This document shows, one piece after another, positions 16,778-24,503 of a DNA stretch of 64,000 bases (its first letter is position 1; the number at the start of each line of letters is the position of its first letter). Made by a program: the position numbers and the translations under genes. The notes under the pieces were generated by a model. It had not been told where the DNA came from, did no database searches, and saw only the letters and a program-made list of their open reading frames with translations. Source of the DNA: Natronorubrum tibetense GA33 (lineage in GTDB: Archaea > Halobacteriota > Halobacteria > Halobacteriales > Natrialbaceae); contig NZ_KB913017.1 of assembly GCF_000383975.1 (NCBI RefSeq), forward strand, positions 1,341,101-1,405,100, given 5' to 3'.

Positions 16778-17719
16778 TCAGGTCATCGGTACGACGAACG
16801 CAAGGACGACGAAGACGACGAGATACTCGCACTCGGCAGCCTTCGCCAGCAGTCGCTCGTTCTCGTACCGACCGACCAGCGACGTGACGCCCAGGGAGTA
16901 GACGATTCCGGCGAGCAGCGGAACGGCTAGCGCGGACGGGATGTATCCGGCGTAGACTGCGAACGCGACGAGTCCGGCCGTACAGCAATCGATCCCGGAG
17001 AGGATCCTGCGCGTCCAATCGACGCCGAAGACGACCGGAATCGTCCGTACACCGATCGCCCGATCGCCTTCGACGTCACGGACGTTCGAGATCTCCGTGT
17101 TCGTGAACACCCGGAGAAAGAAGTACGTGAAGACGAACAGCGCCGACATCGTGACGGCGCCGTCGACGAACGCGAGCGGAAGAAACGTCAGCGTCACGGC
17201 CCACGCGAGTGCGACCACGACCGTGTTGAGGAGGAAGACATCTTTCAACCGACGGACGTGCATGCCAGTGTCGGGAATCCAGTCCGTGGCATAACACACC
17301 CAGAGCGCCCCCGGAAGCAGCGTTATCGCGAGCGCGACCGGACCACCGAGAACGGAGAGCGCGACGGCGAGTCCGTAGGCGACCGATGCCAGCACGTAGA
17401 GGACGTCTCGATACCGTCTGACGAACCCAGCCTGTCCGGGATTCGACATCGCGTCGGTGTCGGCGTCCGCGAGGCGGTCGTTGGTATAGACGGCGAAGAC
17501 GACCAGTCCGACGACGACCGCCGCCGGCGTCAGTGACAGCGAGAGGAGAACCGAGACGATGACCACCTCGGCCATCGCGATCATTGCCAGATACGTCGAA
17601 CTGTACACCAGTGCGTTCCAGAACCGACCGGTACTCGAGAGAAGCCGAGCGAGCAGCGCACTGTGTCGTGCTACTGTCGTTTGACTCTCGTCTGAGAGTT
17701 GATGGTTTTTTCGTGTCAT
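16778..17719 (-). CDS. UbiA-family prenyltransferase
   Basis: 313 residues with about eight to nine membrane helices. The two Asp-rich motifs that bind prenyl-diphosphate magnesium are seen as YTNDRLADADTD near residue 78 and NVRDVEGDRAIG near residue 212. Family members attach isoprenoid chains to quinone precursors, glyceryl phosphate, or act in pigment synthesis (lycopene elongase in haloarchaea). The first motif (NDxxDxxxD-like) is close to lycopene elongase/digeranylgeranylglyceryl phosphate synthase types; the acceptor cannot be decided. The upstream region is AT-rich. Confidence 0.83.
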   Translation of the reverse strand: MTRKNHQLSDESQTTVARHSALLARLLSSTGRFWNALVYSSTYLAMIAMAEVVIVSVLLSLSLTPAAVVVGLVVFAVYTNDRLADADTDAMSNPGQAGFVRRYRDVLYVLASVAYGLAVALSVLGGPVALAITLLPGALWVCYATDWIPDTGMHVRRLKDVFLLNTVVVALAWAVTLTFLPLAFVDGAVTMSALFVFTYFFLRVFTNTEISNVRDVEGDRAIGVRTIPVVFGVDWTRRILSGIDCCTAGLVAFAVYAGYIPSALAVPLLAGIVYSLGVTSLVGRYENERLLAKAAECEYLVVFVVLAFVVPMT

Positions 17720-18023
17720 AGTTGCGTTAGTATTCGAGAGCAGCCGTTCGGTGGCGGCTCCGTACTGAATATGTCGGCAATCGCAACAGATATGCGTATG
17801 TATTGCACAACTGTTACATTAACAATCGAGAGTGGACGATTGAAGTGCAGATCATTGATTAGAATAATAATTAATAATATTCGAATGAAATGCATATATC
17901 AATTATACGAGCGGTGCGATTTGGTTCGGATATGGATCGTCGCGAACGGGCACCGGCCCGGATCGAAGCGTGAGAACCGCAGTGAACGCAAGGTTTTTCG
18001 CCCGTCGTCGAGAGACGGGACAT
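17720..18023. promoter_or_regulatory. AT-rich divergent promoter region between ubiA-like gene and pheST
   Basis: No gene is supported. The part 17790-17910 is strongly AT-rich (for example AATAATAATTAATAATATTC at 17864-17883) and may carry the ubiA-like promoter or an upstream control site. Nearer to pheST, AAGGTTTTTCG at 17990-18000 lies about 30 nt before the leader ATG and could be its core promoter. A hairpin CCCGTC/GACGGG lies at 18001-18019, just before that ATG. Confidence 0.5.
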
Positions 18024-18110
18024 ATGGCACCCGAATCCCACATTCGTGCCGGTATCGGTGACCGACCGTTGCGTTGCAGTCAGGGATTCGGCTTCTTCTT
18101 CGCCCGGTGA
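18024..18110 (+). CDS. Putative Phe-rich leader peptide of the pheST operon
   Basis: A 28-codon ORF (ATG at 18024, TGA at 18108) whose last eight residues are GFGFFFAR: four Phe codons (TTC) within five positions, right before the stop. The downstream genes encode both subunits of phenylalanyl-tRNA synthetase, starting 130 nt later. The design equals that of bacterial pheL leaders, where a ribosome short of charged tRNA-Phe stalls at the Phe run and alters RNA folding. A hairpin CCCGG-TGACG-CCGGG (18103-18117) overlaps the stop codon, and GCCGCG/CGCGGC can pair further down. The peptide itself is unlikely to have a function. Translation is inferred from composition and position. Confidence 0.7.
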   Translation: MAPESHIRAGIGDRPLRCSQGFGFFFAR

Positions 18111-18240
18111 CGCCGGGCCGGTGGAGCCGCGAGCGCACACACCGTGCCCTCGCCGCGAAACCGACCGTTCGACGCGGCCCGACCGGGCAGGCAGTATCGG
18201 AACCGCTAACTGACCGACACGCAGCCATACGAACAAGCGA

Positions 18241-19767
18241 ATGCAACTTCCAGCACAACAGGTCGCGGTCTTAGAGGCCGCGAGCGCAGACGAGGCGGAG
18301 TCCGTCGACGCCCTCGCTGCGGCGACCGACCTCCCTCCCGAGACCGTCACCGGCGCGGTGTTCGAACTCGAGGAGGCGGGGCTGGTCGCCGTCGCGGAAC
18401 GCGTCGACGAAACGATCACGCTCACCGACGAGGGCGTCGAATACGCGGACGAGCGACTTCCCGAGGTTCGGCTCTACGAGGCCGCGCTCGAGGCCGGCGC
18501 AGACGGCGATCCCGTCCAGATGGGGCAGGTCATCGGCGCCTCGGGACTCGAGGGCCCGCAGGTCGACATCGCACTCTCGAACTACGCCCGCAAGGGGTAC
18601 GGCGTCATCGACAGCGGCGAGATCACGGCCGATCCGGACGCGGATCCGAGCACGGACGCGGAGGCGAACGCGCTCGCGGCGCTTCCCGGCAAGGACGCCG
18701 TGCCGGTCGACGGCACCGACGCCGACGAGGGGACGCTCGAGCAACTCGAGCGCCGCGGACTGCTCGAGCGAACCGAGTCGACCGTCCGCGAGGTGACGCT
18801 GACCGAACGCGCCGTCACCGAACTGATGGCCGGCCTCGAGACGGCCGAGACGGTCGGACAGGTCACGCCGGAACTCCTGACCAGCGGGGAATGGGAAGAC
18901 GTCGAGTTCGCCGAGTACAACGTCGAGGCCGACGCCGAGCAGTTCGAGGGCGGAAAGGTTCACATCCTCCGGCAGATGTCCGAACGCGTCAAAGACGTCC
19001 TCGTCGGCATGGGCTTCCAGGAGATGGACGGCCCGCACGCCGACGCGGACTTCTGGATCAACGACTGCCTGTTCATGCCGCAGGATCATCCCGCGCGGAC
19101 CCACTGGGATCGGTTCGCCTTAGAGCAACCGACCCATATCGACGACCTTCCCGAAGACCTCGTCGAGCGCGTCGAACGGGCCCACCGAGAGGGCATCGGC
19201 GAGGACAGCGAGGGCTATCACTCCCCGTGGGACGAGGACTTCGCCCGTGCGCTCGCGCTTCGGGGCCACACGACCTCGCTGTCGACCCGATACCTTTCGG
19301 GCGAAGAGATCGGCGAGATCGAGCCGCCAGCGCGCTACTTCAGCGTCGAGAAAGCCTATCGAAACGACACCTTAGACGCGACTCACCTGCTCGAGTTCTA
19401 TCAGATCGAGGGCTGGGTGATGGCCGAGGATCTCTCGGTTCGGGACCTCATGGGCACCTTCGAGGAGTTCTACGCCCAGTTCGGGATCGAGGACATTCAG
19501 TTCAAACCCCACTACAACCCCTACACGGAGCCCAGCTTCGAGCTGTTCGGCACCCACCCCACGACGGGCGAACTGATCGAGATCGGAAACTCCGGCATCT
19601 TCCGCGAGGAGATGCTCGAACCACTCGGTGTAGAGTGCGACGTGATGGCGTGGGGACTCGCCTTAGAGCGACTTGCCATGCTGACCACCGGCGCGGAGGA
19701 CATCCGCGACCTGCACGGGACGCTCGCCGACCTCGAGTTCCTGCGGAACGCGGAGGTGACCTACTGA
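18241..19767 (+). CDS. pheS: Phenylalanine--tRNA ligase alpha subunit
   Basis: 508 residues, the length of archaeal PheS. The N-terminal 220 residues hold winged-helix repeats that bind tRNA (QQVAVLEAASADEAESVDAL onward). The class II catalytic core covers about 240-508: motif 1 region around DFWINDCLFMPQDHPAR, motif 2 FSVEKAYRNDTLDATHLLEF, motif 3 GWGLALERLAML (here AWGLALERLAML). It forms an alpha2-beta2 enzyme with PheT. Its stop overlaps the pheT start (TGATG), so the two are translationally coupled. A Phe-rich leader ORF lies upstream. Confidence 0.95.
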   Translation: MQLPAQQVAVLEAASADEAESVDALAAATDLPPETVTGAVFELEEAGLVAVAERVDETITLTDEGVEYADERLPEVRLYEAALEAGADGDPVQMGQVIGASGLEGPQVDIALSNYARKGYGVIDSGEITADPDADPSTDAEANALAALPGKDAVPVDGTDADEGTLEQLERRGLLERTESTVREVTLTERAVTELMAGLETAETVGQVTPELLTSGEWEDVEFAEYNVEADAEQFEGGKVHILRQMSERVKDVLVGMGFQEMDGPHADADFWINDCLFMPQDHPARTHWDRFALEQPTHIDDLPEDLVERVERAHREGIGEDSEGYHSPWDEDFARALALRGHTTSLSTRYLSGEEIGEIEPPARYFSVEKAYRNDTLDATHLLEFYQIEGWVMAEDLSVRDLMGTFEEFYAQFGIEDIQFKPHYNPYTEPSFELFGTHPTTGELIEIGNSGIFREEMLEPLGVECDVMAWGLALERLAMLTTGAEDIRDLHGTLADLEFLRNAEVTY

Positions 19768-21647
19768 TGCCCACCGTCGATATCAACCCCGACGAACTGC
19801 GAGAGCTGACCGGCCGCGAGGAAAAGAGCGACGACGAACTCAAAGACGACCTGTTCGGACTCGGCCTCGAGTTCGAGGGGCTGACCGAGGACGGCGAGTT
19901 CGAACTCGAGTTCGCGCCGGACCGACTCGATCGGCTCTCGGTCGAGGGCGTCGCGCGATCGATGCGCTACCAGTACGGCGACGCCCGCGGTGTCCACGTC
20001 CCCTCACCGAACTCGGCGGAGTGGACCATCGAGGTCGACGAGTCGGTGCCGGACGAACGGCCGTACGTCACAGGCGCGGTGATCCGCGACGTGAACCTCG
20101 ACGAGGACGCCCTCGATTCGCTCATCCAGTTACAGGAGAAGCTCCACGCGACGATGGGGCGCAAGCGGGCGAAGGGCGCGATCGGAATTCACGATCTGAC
20201 GATGCTCAAGGGCGGTTCCGCGACGGAGGGGGCCTCGACCATCCGGTACGTCGGCGTCGAACCCGGCGAGGATCGGTTCGTCCCGCTCGACTCCGACGAG
20301 GAGATGACGCCCGCGGCGGTCCTCGAGACCCACCAGACCGGCCAAACGTACGCCGACCTCGTCAGCGGCTACGACCGTTACCCCGCGATCTACGACGATA
20401 TCGGGCTGTTCTCGTTCCCGCCGGTGATCAACGGTCGACGCACCGAGGTCTCGACGGACTCTCGAGACCTGTTCGTCGAGATGACGGGCACCGACCAGTG
20501 GACGATCGACAAGATGCTGAACATCGTCTGCTACGCGCTCTCGGCGCGCGGGGCGACGATCGAGGACGTCACGGTGGAATATCCCGATAGCGAGTCCGCG
20601 AACGCGGACTCGGACGGGAGCCGGACGCAGTCCGGCGGACACGAACTCGTCCGGCCGGATCTCTCGACGAAGACGAAGACGGTCGCACACAGCCGCATCG
20701 AAACCATTCTCGGGATCGATCTCGACCCCGACGAAGTGATCGATCTAGCCGAACGATCCGGACTCGATGCCACGAAAACCGAGGACGGAGAGACGGGCGA
20801 CGGCAAGGAAAGCACCATCACGCCGCTGGAGGATCGAGATGGGCTCGAGGAACGAGACGCCGCGGACAGTTCGGGCACGTCCCAGGCAACCGACGACGCC
20901 GCGTCGTCGGGCGACCTCGTCTACGAGGTCACCATCCCACCCTACCGCGTCGACGTGCTCCACCCGCTGGACGTTATCGACGACCTCGGACGGGCCTACG
21001 GCTTCAACGAACTCGAGCCGACCTACCCCGACGTGGGGACCGTCGGCGGCCGCCACGAGCGCTCACGCCTCGAGCGCGCCGTGCGCACCCAACTCGTTGG
21101 GCTCGGCTTCGAGGATCTGCTAAACTTCCACATGACCAACGAGGCGGAAAACTACGAACGTCTCGAGATAGCGCCAGGGGCGGACGCCTACGGGGCCGGC
21201 GAGCCCGCGACAATCAAGGAGCCCTACAGCGAGGACTACACAATCCTCCGGACGTGGCTGCTCCCTTCGCTCATGATGGTCCTCGAGCGAAACACCCACC
21301 GGTCGTACCCACAACACCTCTCGGAGGTCGGCTTCCGCGCGGCGCTCGACGAGAGCGAGAACACCGGGGTCGGCGAGAGCCGTCACGTCGGAGCCGTCCT
21401 CGCAAACCACGACGCGGGCTATGAGGACGCCAAGGCGCGGCTACAAGCGCTCGCACGCAACTTCGACGTCGACCTCGAGACGCCACCGACGGAGCATCCC
21501 GCCTTCATTTCGGGTCGAACCGCGTCAGTCGTGATCGACGGCGAAGATATCGGAATCGTCGGCGAAATCCATCCGAAGGCGCTGGTCGAGTACGACCTCG
21601 AGGTACCGGTTGCGGCGTTCGAGTTCGATCTCGAGGCGCTGCGGTAG
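19767..21647 (+). CDS. pheT: Phenylalanine--tRNA ligase beta subunit
   Basis: 626 residues from the ATG at 19767, which overlaps the pheS stop; a longer frame reaching back inside pheS is only an overlapping frame. B1, B5 and catalytic-like domains are recognisable: ELEFAPDRLDRLSVEGVARS, then IPPYRVDVLHPLDVIDDLGRAYG, then the C-terminal HPAFISGRTASVVIDGEDIG. Two polar insertions interrupt the archaeal pattern, at about residues 275-290 (SESANADSDGSRTQSGG) and 330-385. The first is encoded by two perfect hairpins and shares a 20-nt sequence with an unrelated gene at 43.4 kb. Confidence 0.95.
   Translation: MPTVDINPDELRELTGREEKSDDELKDDLFGLGLEFEGLTEDGEFELEFAPDRLDRLSVEGVARSMRYQYGDARGVHVPSPNSAEWTIEVDESVPDERPYVTGAVIRDVNLDEDALDSLIQLQEKLHATMGRKRAKGAIGIHDLTMLKGGSATEGASTIRYVGVEPGEDRFVPLDSDEEMTPAAVLETHQTGQTYADLVSGYDRYPAIYDDIGLFSFPPVINGRRTEVSTDSRDLFVEMTGTDQWTIDKMLNIVCYALSARGATIEDVTVEYPDSESANADSDGSRTQSGGHELVRPDLSTKTKTVAHSRIETILGIDLDPDEVIDLAERSGLDATKTEDGETGDGKESTITPLEDRDGLEERDAADSSGTSQATDDAASSGDLVYEVTIPPYRVDVLHPLDVIDDLGRAYGFNELEPTYPDVGTVGGRHERSRLERAVRTQLVGLGFEDLLNFHMTNEAENYERLEIAPGADAYGAGEPATIKEPYSEDYTILRTWLLPSLMMVLERNTHRSYPQHLSEVGFRAALDESENTGVGESRHVGAVLANHDAGYEDAKARLQALARNFDVDLETPPTEHPAFISGRTASVVIDGEDIGIVGEIHPKALVEYDLEVPVAAFEFDLEALR
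20591..20636 (+). repeat. In-frame palindromic insertion inside pheT
   Basis: Two perfect hairpins stand almost side by side within the coding sequence: CGAGTCCGCG/CGCGGACTCG around AA (20591-20612) and GCCGGAC-GCA-GTCCGGC (20620-20636). They encode a polar linker (SESANADSDG, then SRTQSG) placed between VEYPD and HELVRPD. The second hairpin with flanks (20618-20637) is identical to 43414-43433 read on the other strand, in the same frame. Confidence 0.8.
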
Positions 21648-21739
21648 CCGCTGGCAGGTTTTTGTTCTCGAGTTTAGAGACGATCCGCGGCCGCGGTCCA
21701 GCACGTTGTACCGCGAGCGAAGCCGTAGGCTGAGCGAGC

Positions 21740-21819
21740 GGCTCTTTTTGGTCCAGATTTTTGCGCTGAGTGGTTCGCTCGCGAAGCGAGCGAATCCCGA
21801 GGCGTAAAAAAGGTGGTTC
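21740..21819. terminator. Convergent terminator region of pheT and the AbrB-like gene
   Basis: Downstream of pheT, T-runs CTCTTTTTGG and GATTTTTGCG (21742-21763) fit archaeal U-rich termination on the plus strand, and TAAAAAAGG (21806-21814) does so for the opposite strand. Between them a 9-bp hairpin with GAA loop, TTCGCTCGC-GAA-GCGAGCGAA (21774-21794), contains the stable mini-hairpin GCGAAGC. Confidence 0.55.
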
Positions 21820-22017
21820 TTAGAATTCGTGTTCGACGTCCTCTTCGTCCGCTTTCTGGATGATGATCTTCCCGCCCCGGACCCGGACGAAGACTTCGTC
21901 ACCGATATCCATGCCCGCGACCTCAAGTTCGTCCTCGTGGAGGTTGAGGTGGACGTTGTGATAGTTACCGTCTTCGTCTTTCGCACCGCTTGGACTCAGC
22001 TTCTTTTTCCGTACCAT
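21820..22017 (-). CDS. AbrB/SpoVT-like swapped-hairpin small protein
   Basis: 65 residues. The pattern NVHLNLHEDELEVAGMDIGDEVFVRVRGGKIIIQKA (key: paired beta strands with GDEV) matches the swapped-hairpin AbrB/MazE DNA-binding fold. The very basic start MVRKKK is followed by an acidic end. Such proteins act as dimeric transcription factors or antitoxins; no toxin is adjacent, so a regulator is likelier. It is divergent from the MC1 gene, and two inverted repeats lie between them. A TATA-like ACTTAAGT sits about 35 nt upstream. Confidence 0.7.
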   Translation of the reverse strand: MVRKKKLSPSGAKDEDGNYHNVHLNLHEDELEVAGMDIGDEVFVRVRGGKIIIQKADEEDVEHEF

Positions 22018-22098
22018 CGCGGGATTCTATGACGAACTTCGCCGTAGGATATACTTAAGTGTTTTCGACGACACAACGGGTGACCGTGTCACGCATGG

Positions 22099-22139
22099 GG
22101 CGGGGCGAATTTGATTCCCGCCGCTGTCGTGACGACAGC
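22099..22139. promoter_or_regulatory. Two adjacent inverted repeats between AbrB-like and MC1 genes
   Basis: GGCGGG (22099-22104) pairs with CCCGCC (22117-22122) across an AT-rich 12-nt centre. Directly after it, GCTGTCGT-G-ACGACAGC (22123-22139) is a perfect 8-bp palindrome with a single central base. Both lie between divergent promoters, so they may be operators, perhaps for the AbrB-like protein, or a structured RNA. The first resembles a T-arm loosely, but no tRNA can be folded. Confidence 0.4.
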
Positions 22140-22243
22140 TGCAGATATTGCGGGAAAATGGCGTAGGCCATACACTTAAAGATACCGGCGCAGTCGGTCG
22201 GTTTTCGGGGATATCTTTATGTCGGATCGTGTGCTGAAGTAGC

Positions 22244-22567
22244 ATGGAGTCGAAAACCATGGTACGTGAAGACGGTAAACGAAACTTTGCACTGCGCGAG
22301 TCGGGCGGCGACGAGTCGAGCGTCTTCTCGGGGAACACTCCCCGTCAGGCGGCCCTCAAGGCGGCCCGACGACTCGAGCCGGGCTCGAGTGAAGACGACG
22401 CGGAACGCGTAGAGCTGAGACTACGAGAGAAAGGGACGAGCAAAGTACACATCTACGACGGCTGGGCGTGGGAGGAGACGGCCCCCGACGACAAGCCCGA
22501 CTGGATGCCCAACGAGATCACGGAGGCGAACGTCTCGAAGGAAGGGATCGAACACCTCGAAGAGTAA
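22244..22567 (+). CDS. MC1-family non-histone chromosomal protein
   Basis: 107 residues. The MC1 signature is clear: KRNFALRES, VFSGNTPRQAALKAARRLE, LREKGTSKVHIYDGWAWEE, and DWMPNEITEANVSKEGIEHLE. MC1 proteins are monomers that sharply bend DNA and help compact archaeal chromosomes. Compared with methanogen MC1 (about 93 residues) the loops are more acidic, as usual in halophiles. The ATG at 22244 is favoured over the one at 22259 because TATCTTTAT (22212-22220) lies 25-30 nt before it, fitting a leaderless mRNA. Confidence 0.9.
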   Translation: MESKTMVREDGKRNFALRESGGDESSVFSGNTPRQAALKAARRLEPGSSEDDAERVELRLREKGTSKVHIYDGWAWEETAPDDKPDWMPNEITEANVSKEGIEHLEE

Positions 22568-22977
22568 CGTGCCGACGATCGTGTTTTCTCGTTCGCCGCC
22601 CCTCGAGTGTCGACTGTTCAATTTCTAAGCCTGTAGAAAATACGGTTATTGCTCCCGTCAGTAGCTGCATCTGTCACGTTCTGAAGGGTCAACAGAAGGG
22701 GTAATGTAATTCCCATTGCGTATTATTGTTAGGTCCGAGTAAGAAACACGTTTATATGGATTCGAGCAGCCAGAGTCGGTCGTAATATGGGGCCACTCGG
22801 TCACAGAATCAAGAGAGGAGAGGGTGTTTGCGGACCCCCTTTGGGAAGTATCTCTACGGGTGAACAGTCCGGGGATAACGACCGGACCGTCAGTACAACG
22901 CGAGAGACGGTGACCGGCGGTACGTCCGTTCGATCGATCGGCCGCCCGAGTGAGGGGCCAGGGAGCGAGAGACACGC
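22568..22977 (+). promoter_or_regulatory. Long upstream region of the narK-like gene with TATA box and possible uORF
   Basis: This 410-bp gap has a clear TATA element GTTTATATGG at 22750-22759, so transcription should begin near 22780, about 200 nt before the transporter start. The leader holds an ORF 22787-22981 (64 codons) that begins a few nt after the predicted start point and overlaps the transporter ATG as ATGA. Its product (Gly/Ser/Arg-rich, MGPLGHRIKRGEG...) is not recognisable. Either a coupled uORF or an untranslated, structured leader could explain the arrangement. Confidence 0.45.
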
Positions 22978-24306
22978 ATGATCGACCGCAAGTGGGTCAA
23001 TCTGCTGCTCGCGACGGCGATGTTCAACCTCGGGTTCGTGATCTGGTTCTCGTTCGCCCCGTTCACGGGCGAGATCGCGAACGAGTACGGACTCTCGGTG
23101 GCCCAACTGGGACTCGTCTCGAGTGCGGCCGTCATCGCCGTCCCCCTCGGCCGAATTATTATCGGACCGCTCACCGACAGATTCGGCGCGCCGGTCACCG
23201 CCGGTTTCACGCTGGTGATCGTCGGCATCTTCTCGATCGTCAGCGCGTTCGCACCGAACTACGAGATCTTCACGGTCTCTCGAGTGATCGCCTCGCTGGC
23301 GGGGATCACCTTCGTCATCGGCATCCAGCACGTCGCCCAGTGGTTCGAAGCGGAGAACCTCGGCCTCGCTGAAGGGATCTTCGCCGGCGTCGGGAACGCC
23401 GGTGCGGGTCTGGGCGCGTACTTCACGCTCCCACGGATCTTCGGCGACGGCTACTCCGACGCGCTGTTCGCGTCGAACTGGCGCGCCGCGTTCTGTTATA
23501 CTGGCGTCCTCGCCATCGTCCTCGGGATCGTCTACTTCGTCGTCGGTGACGCCGCGAAGACCGAGGAGCGACGCCAGGCGGCCAAACAGGGCGTCAGCCT
23601 CCAGCAGTGGCTCTACATCGCCACCCGCCACGGCGCGGTCGTGCTCTCGGCGGCGTACATCATGACCTTCGGTCTCGAGGTCGCGATGAACGGCTGGCTT
23701 GGAACCTACTACCGCGAAGGGTTCGGACAGGGCGACCTCGTCATCGCGGCGACGTTCGCGGCGACGTTCTCGATCGCGGCCGGGTTGCTCCGCCCGCTTG
23801 GCGGGTACATCAGCGACGTGATGGCCCGCAACGAGAAAGACATCCTCCCCTGGTTCGAGGGACGCTACCGCGAGCAGTGGACGTTCGCAACGATGGCGTT
23901 CGTCGTCCTCGCGCTGTTCGGGATGACCGCAGCCGGACTGACCGGCAACATCTACATCGCCGTCTTCGCCGGCTTCCTCGTCGGCGTGGGCTGTGCGTTC
24001 TCCGAGGGAGCAATCTTCGCGCAGGTGCCCGCGATGTTCCCGGACAACTCGGGCACCGTCGCCGGCATCGTCGGCGGTATCGGAACCGTCGGCGGCTCGG
24101 TCTACCCGCTGCTGTTCGCCGCGCCGTTCCTCCCGAACCTGCACATGGGCTATGCCGTCGTCGCGCTCACCATGATCCAGATCCTGGCGCTGACCGCCTG
24201 GGTGTTCCAGCCGGGGATCGCCGAGAACGCGACTGAAGACGGCTGGTTCGTCTCCGAGAACCCGGCCGCAACCTCGAGCACCGTGAACGCACCGAGCGAC
24301 GACTGA
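22978..24306 (+). CDS. narK: NarK-type nitrate/nitrite MFS transporter
   Basis: 442 residues with about 12 membrane helices. The nitrate-porter signature region GVGNAGAGLGAYFTLPRIFG is near residue 140 (family pattern G-x-GN-x-G), and a second copy-like stretch GIVGGIGTVGGSVYPLLFA near 365. The MFS loop 2-3 motif is GRIIIGPLTDRFG. It exchanges or co-transports nitrate/nitrite across the membrane. No nitrate reductase gene is adjacent. The start overlaps the end of an upstream ORF. Confidence 0.87.
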   Translation: MIDRKWVNLLLATAMFNLGFVIWFSFAPFTGEIANEYGLSVAQLGLVSSAAVIAVPLGRIIIGPLTDRFGAPVTAGFTLVIVGIFSIVSAFAPNYEIFTVSRVIASLAGITFVIGIQHVAQWFEAENLGLAEGIFAGVGNAGAGLGAYFTLPRIFGDGYSDALFASNWRAAFCYTGVLAIVLGIVYFVVGDAAKTEERRQAAKQGVSLQQWLYIATRHGAVVLSAAYIMTFGLEVAMNGWLGTYYREGFGQGDLVIAATFAATFSIAAGLLRPLGGYISDVMARNEKDILPWFEGRYREQWTFATMAFVVLALFGMTAAGLTGNIYIAVFAGFLVGVGCAFSEGAIFAQVPAMFPDNSGTVAGIVGGIGTVGGSVYPLLFAAPFLPNLHMGYAVVALTMIQILALTAWVFQPGIAENATEDGWFVSENPAATSSTVNAPSDD

Positions 24307-24503
24307 GACTATCTGCTGTAAGTCAGTTCCGGTGGGGCCGTGACCCGTCTGACGGTCCCACCGGCAAATTGGTACAGCAAACCGTATGAGACCGGTGGCC
24401 GCCGCCTCAAGTGGATCTTCCGTCGCTGACTGATTTTCACGAGCTTTGGACAGTCTCCGTTCGGAGGATTACGCCCTTTAGCGCCCGCACTGTCGGCCAC
24501 AGT

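Noticed and set aside
18891-19766. In-frame upstream extension of pheT within pheS
   Set aside because: The sequence is an Arg-rich shadow of pheS. The ATG at 19767 overlapping the pheS stop gives the normal PheT N-terminus.
22097-22125. tRNA T-arm-like hairpin GGCGGG...CCCGCC
   Set aside because: The loop lacks the TTCRA pattern and no acceptor, D or anticodon arms can be placed around it.
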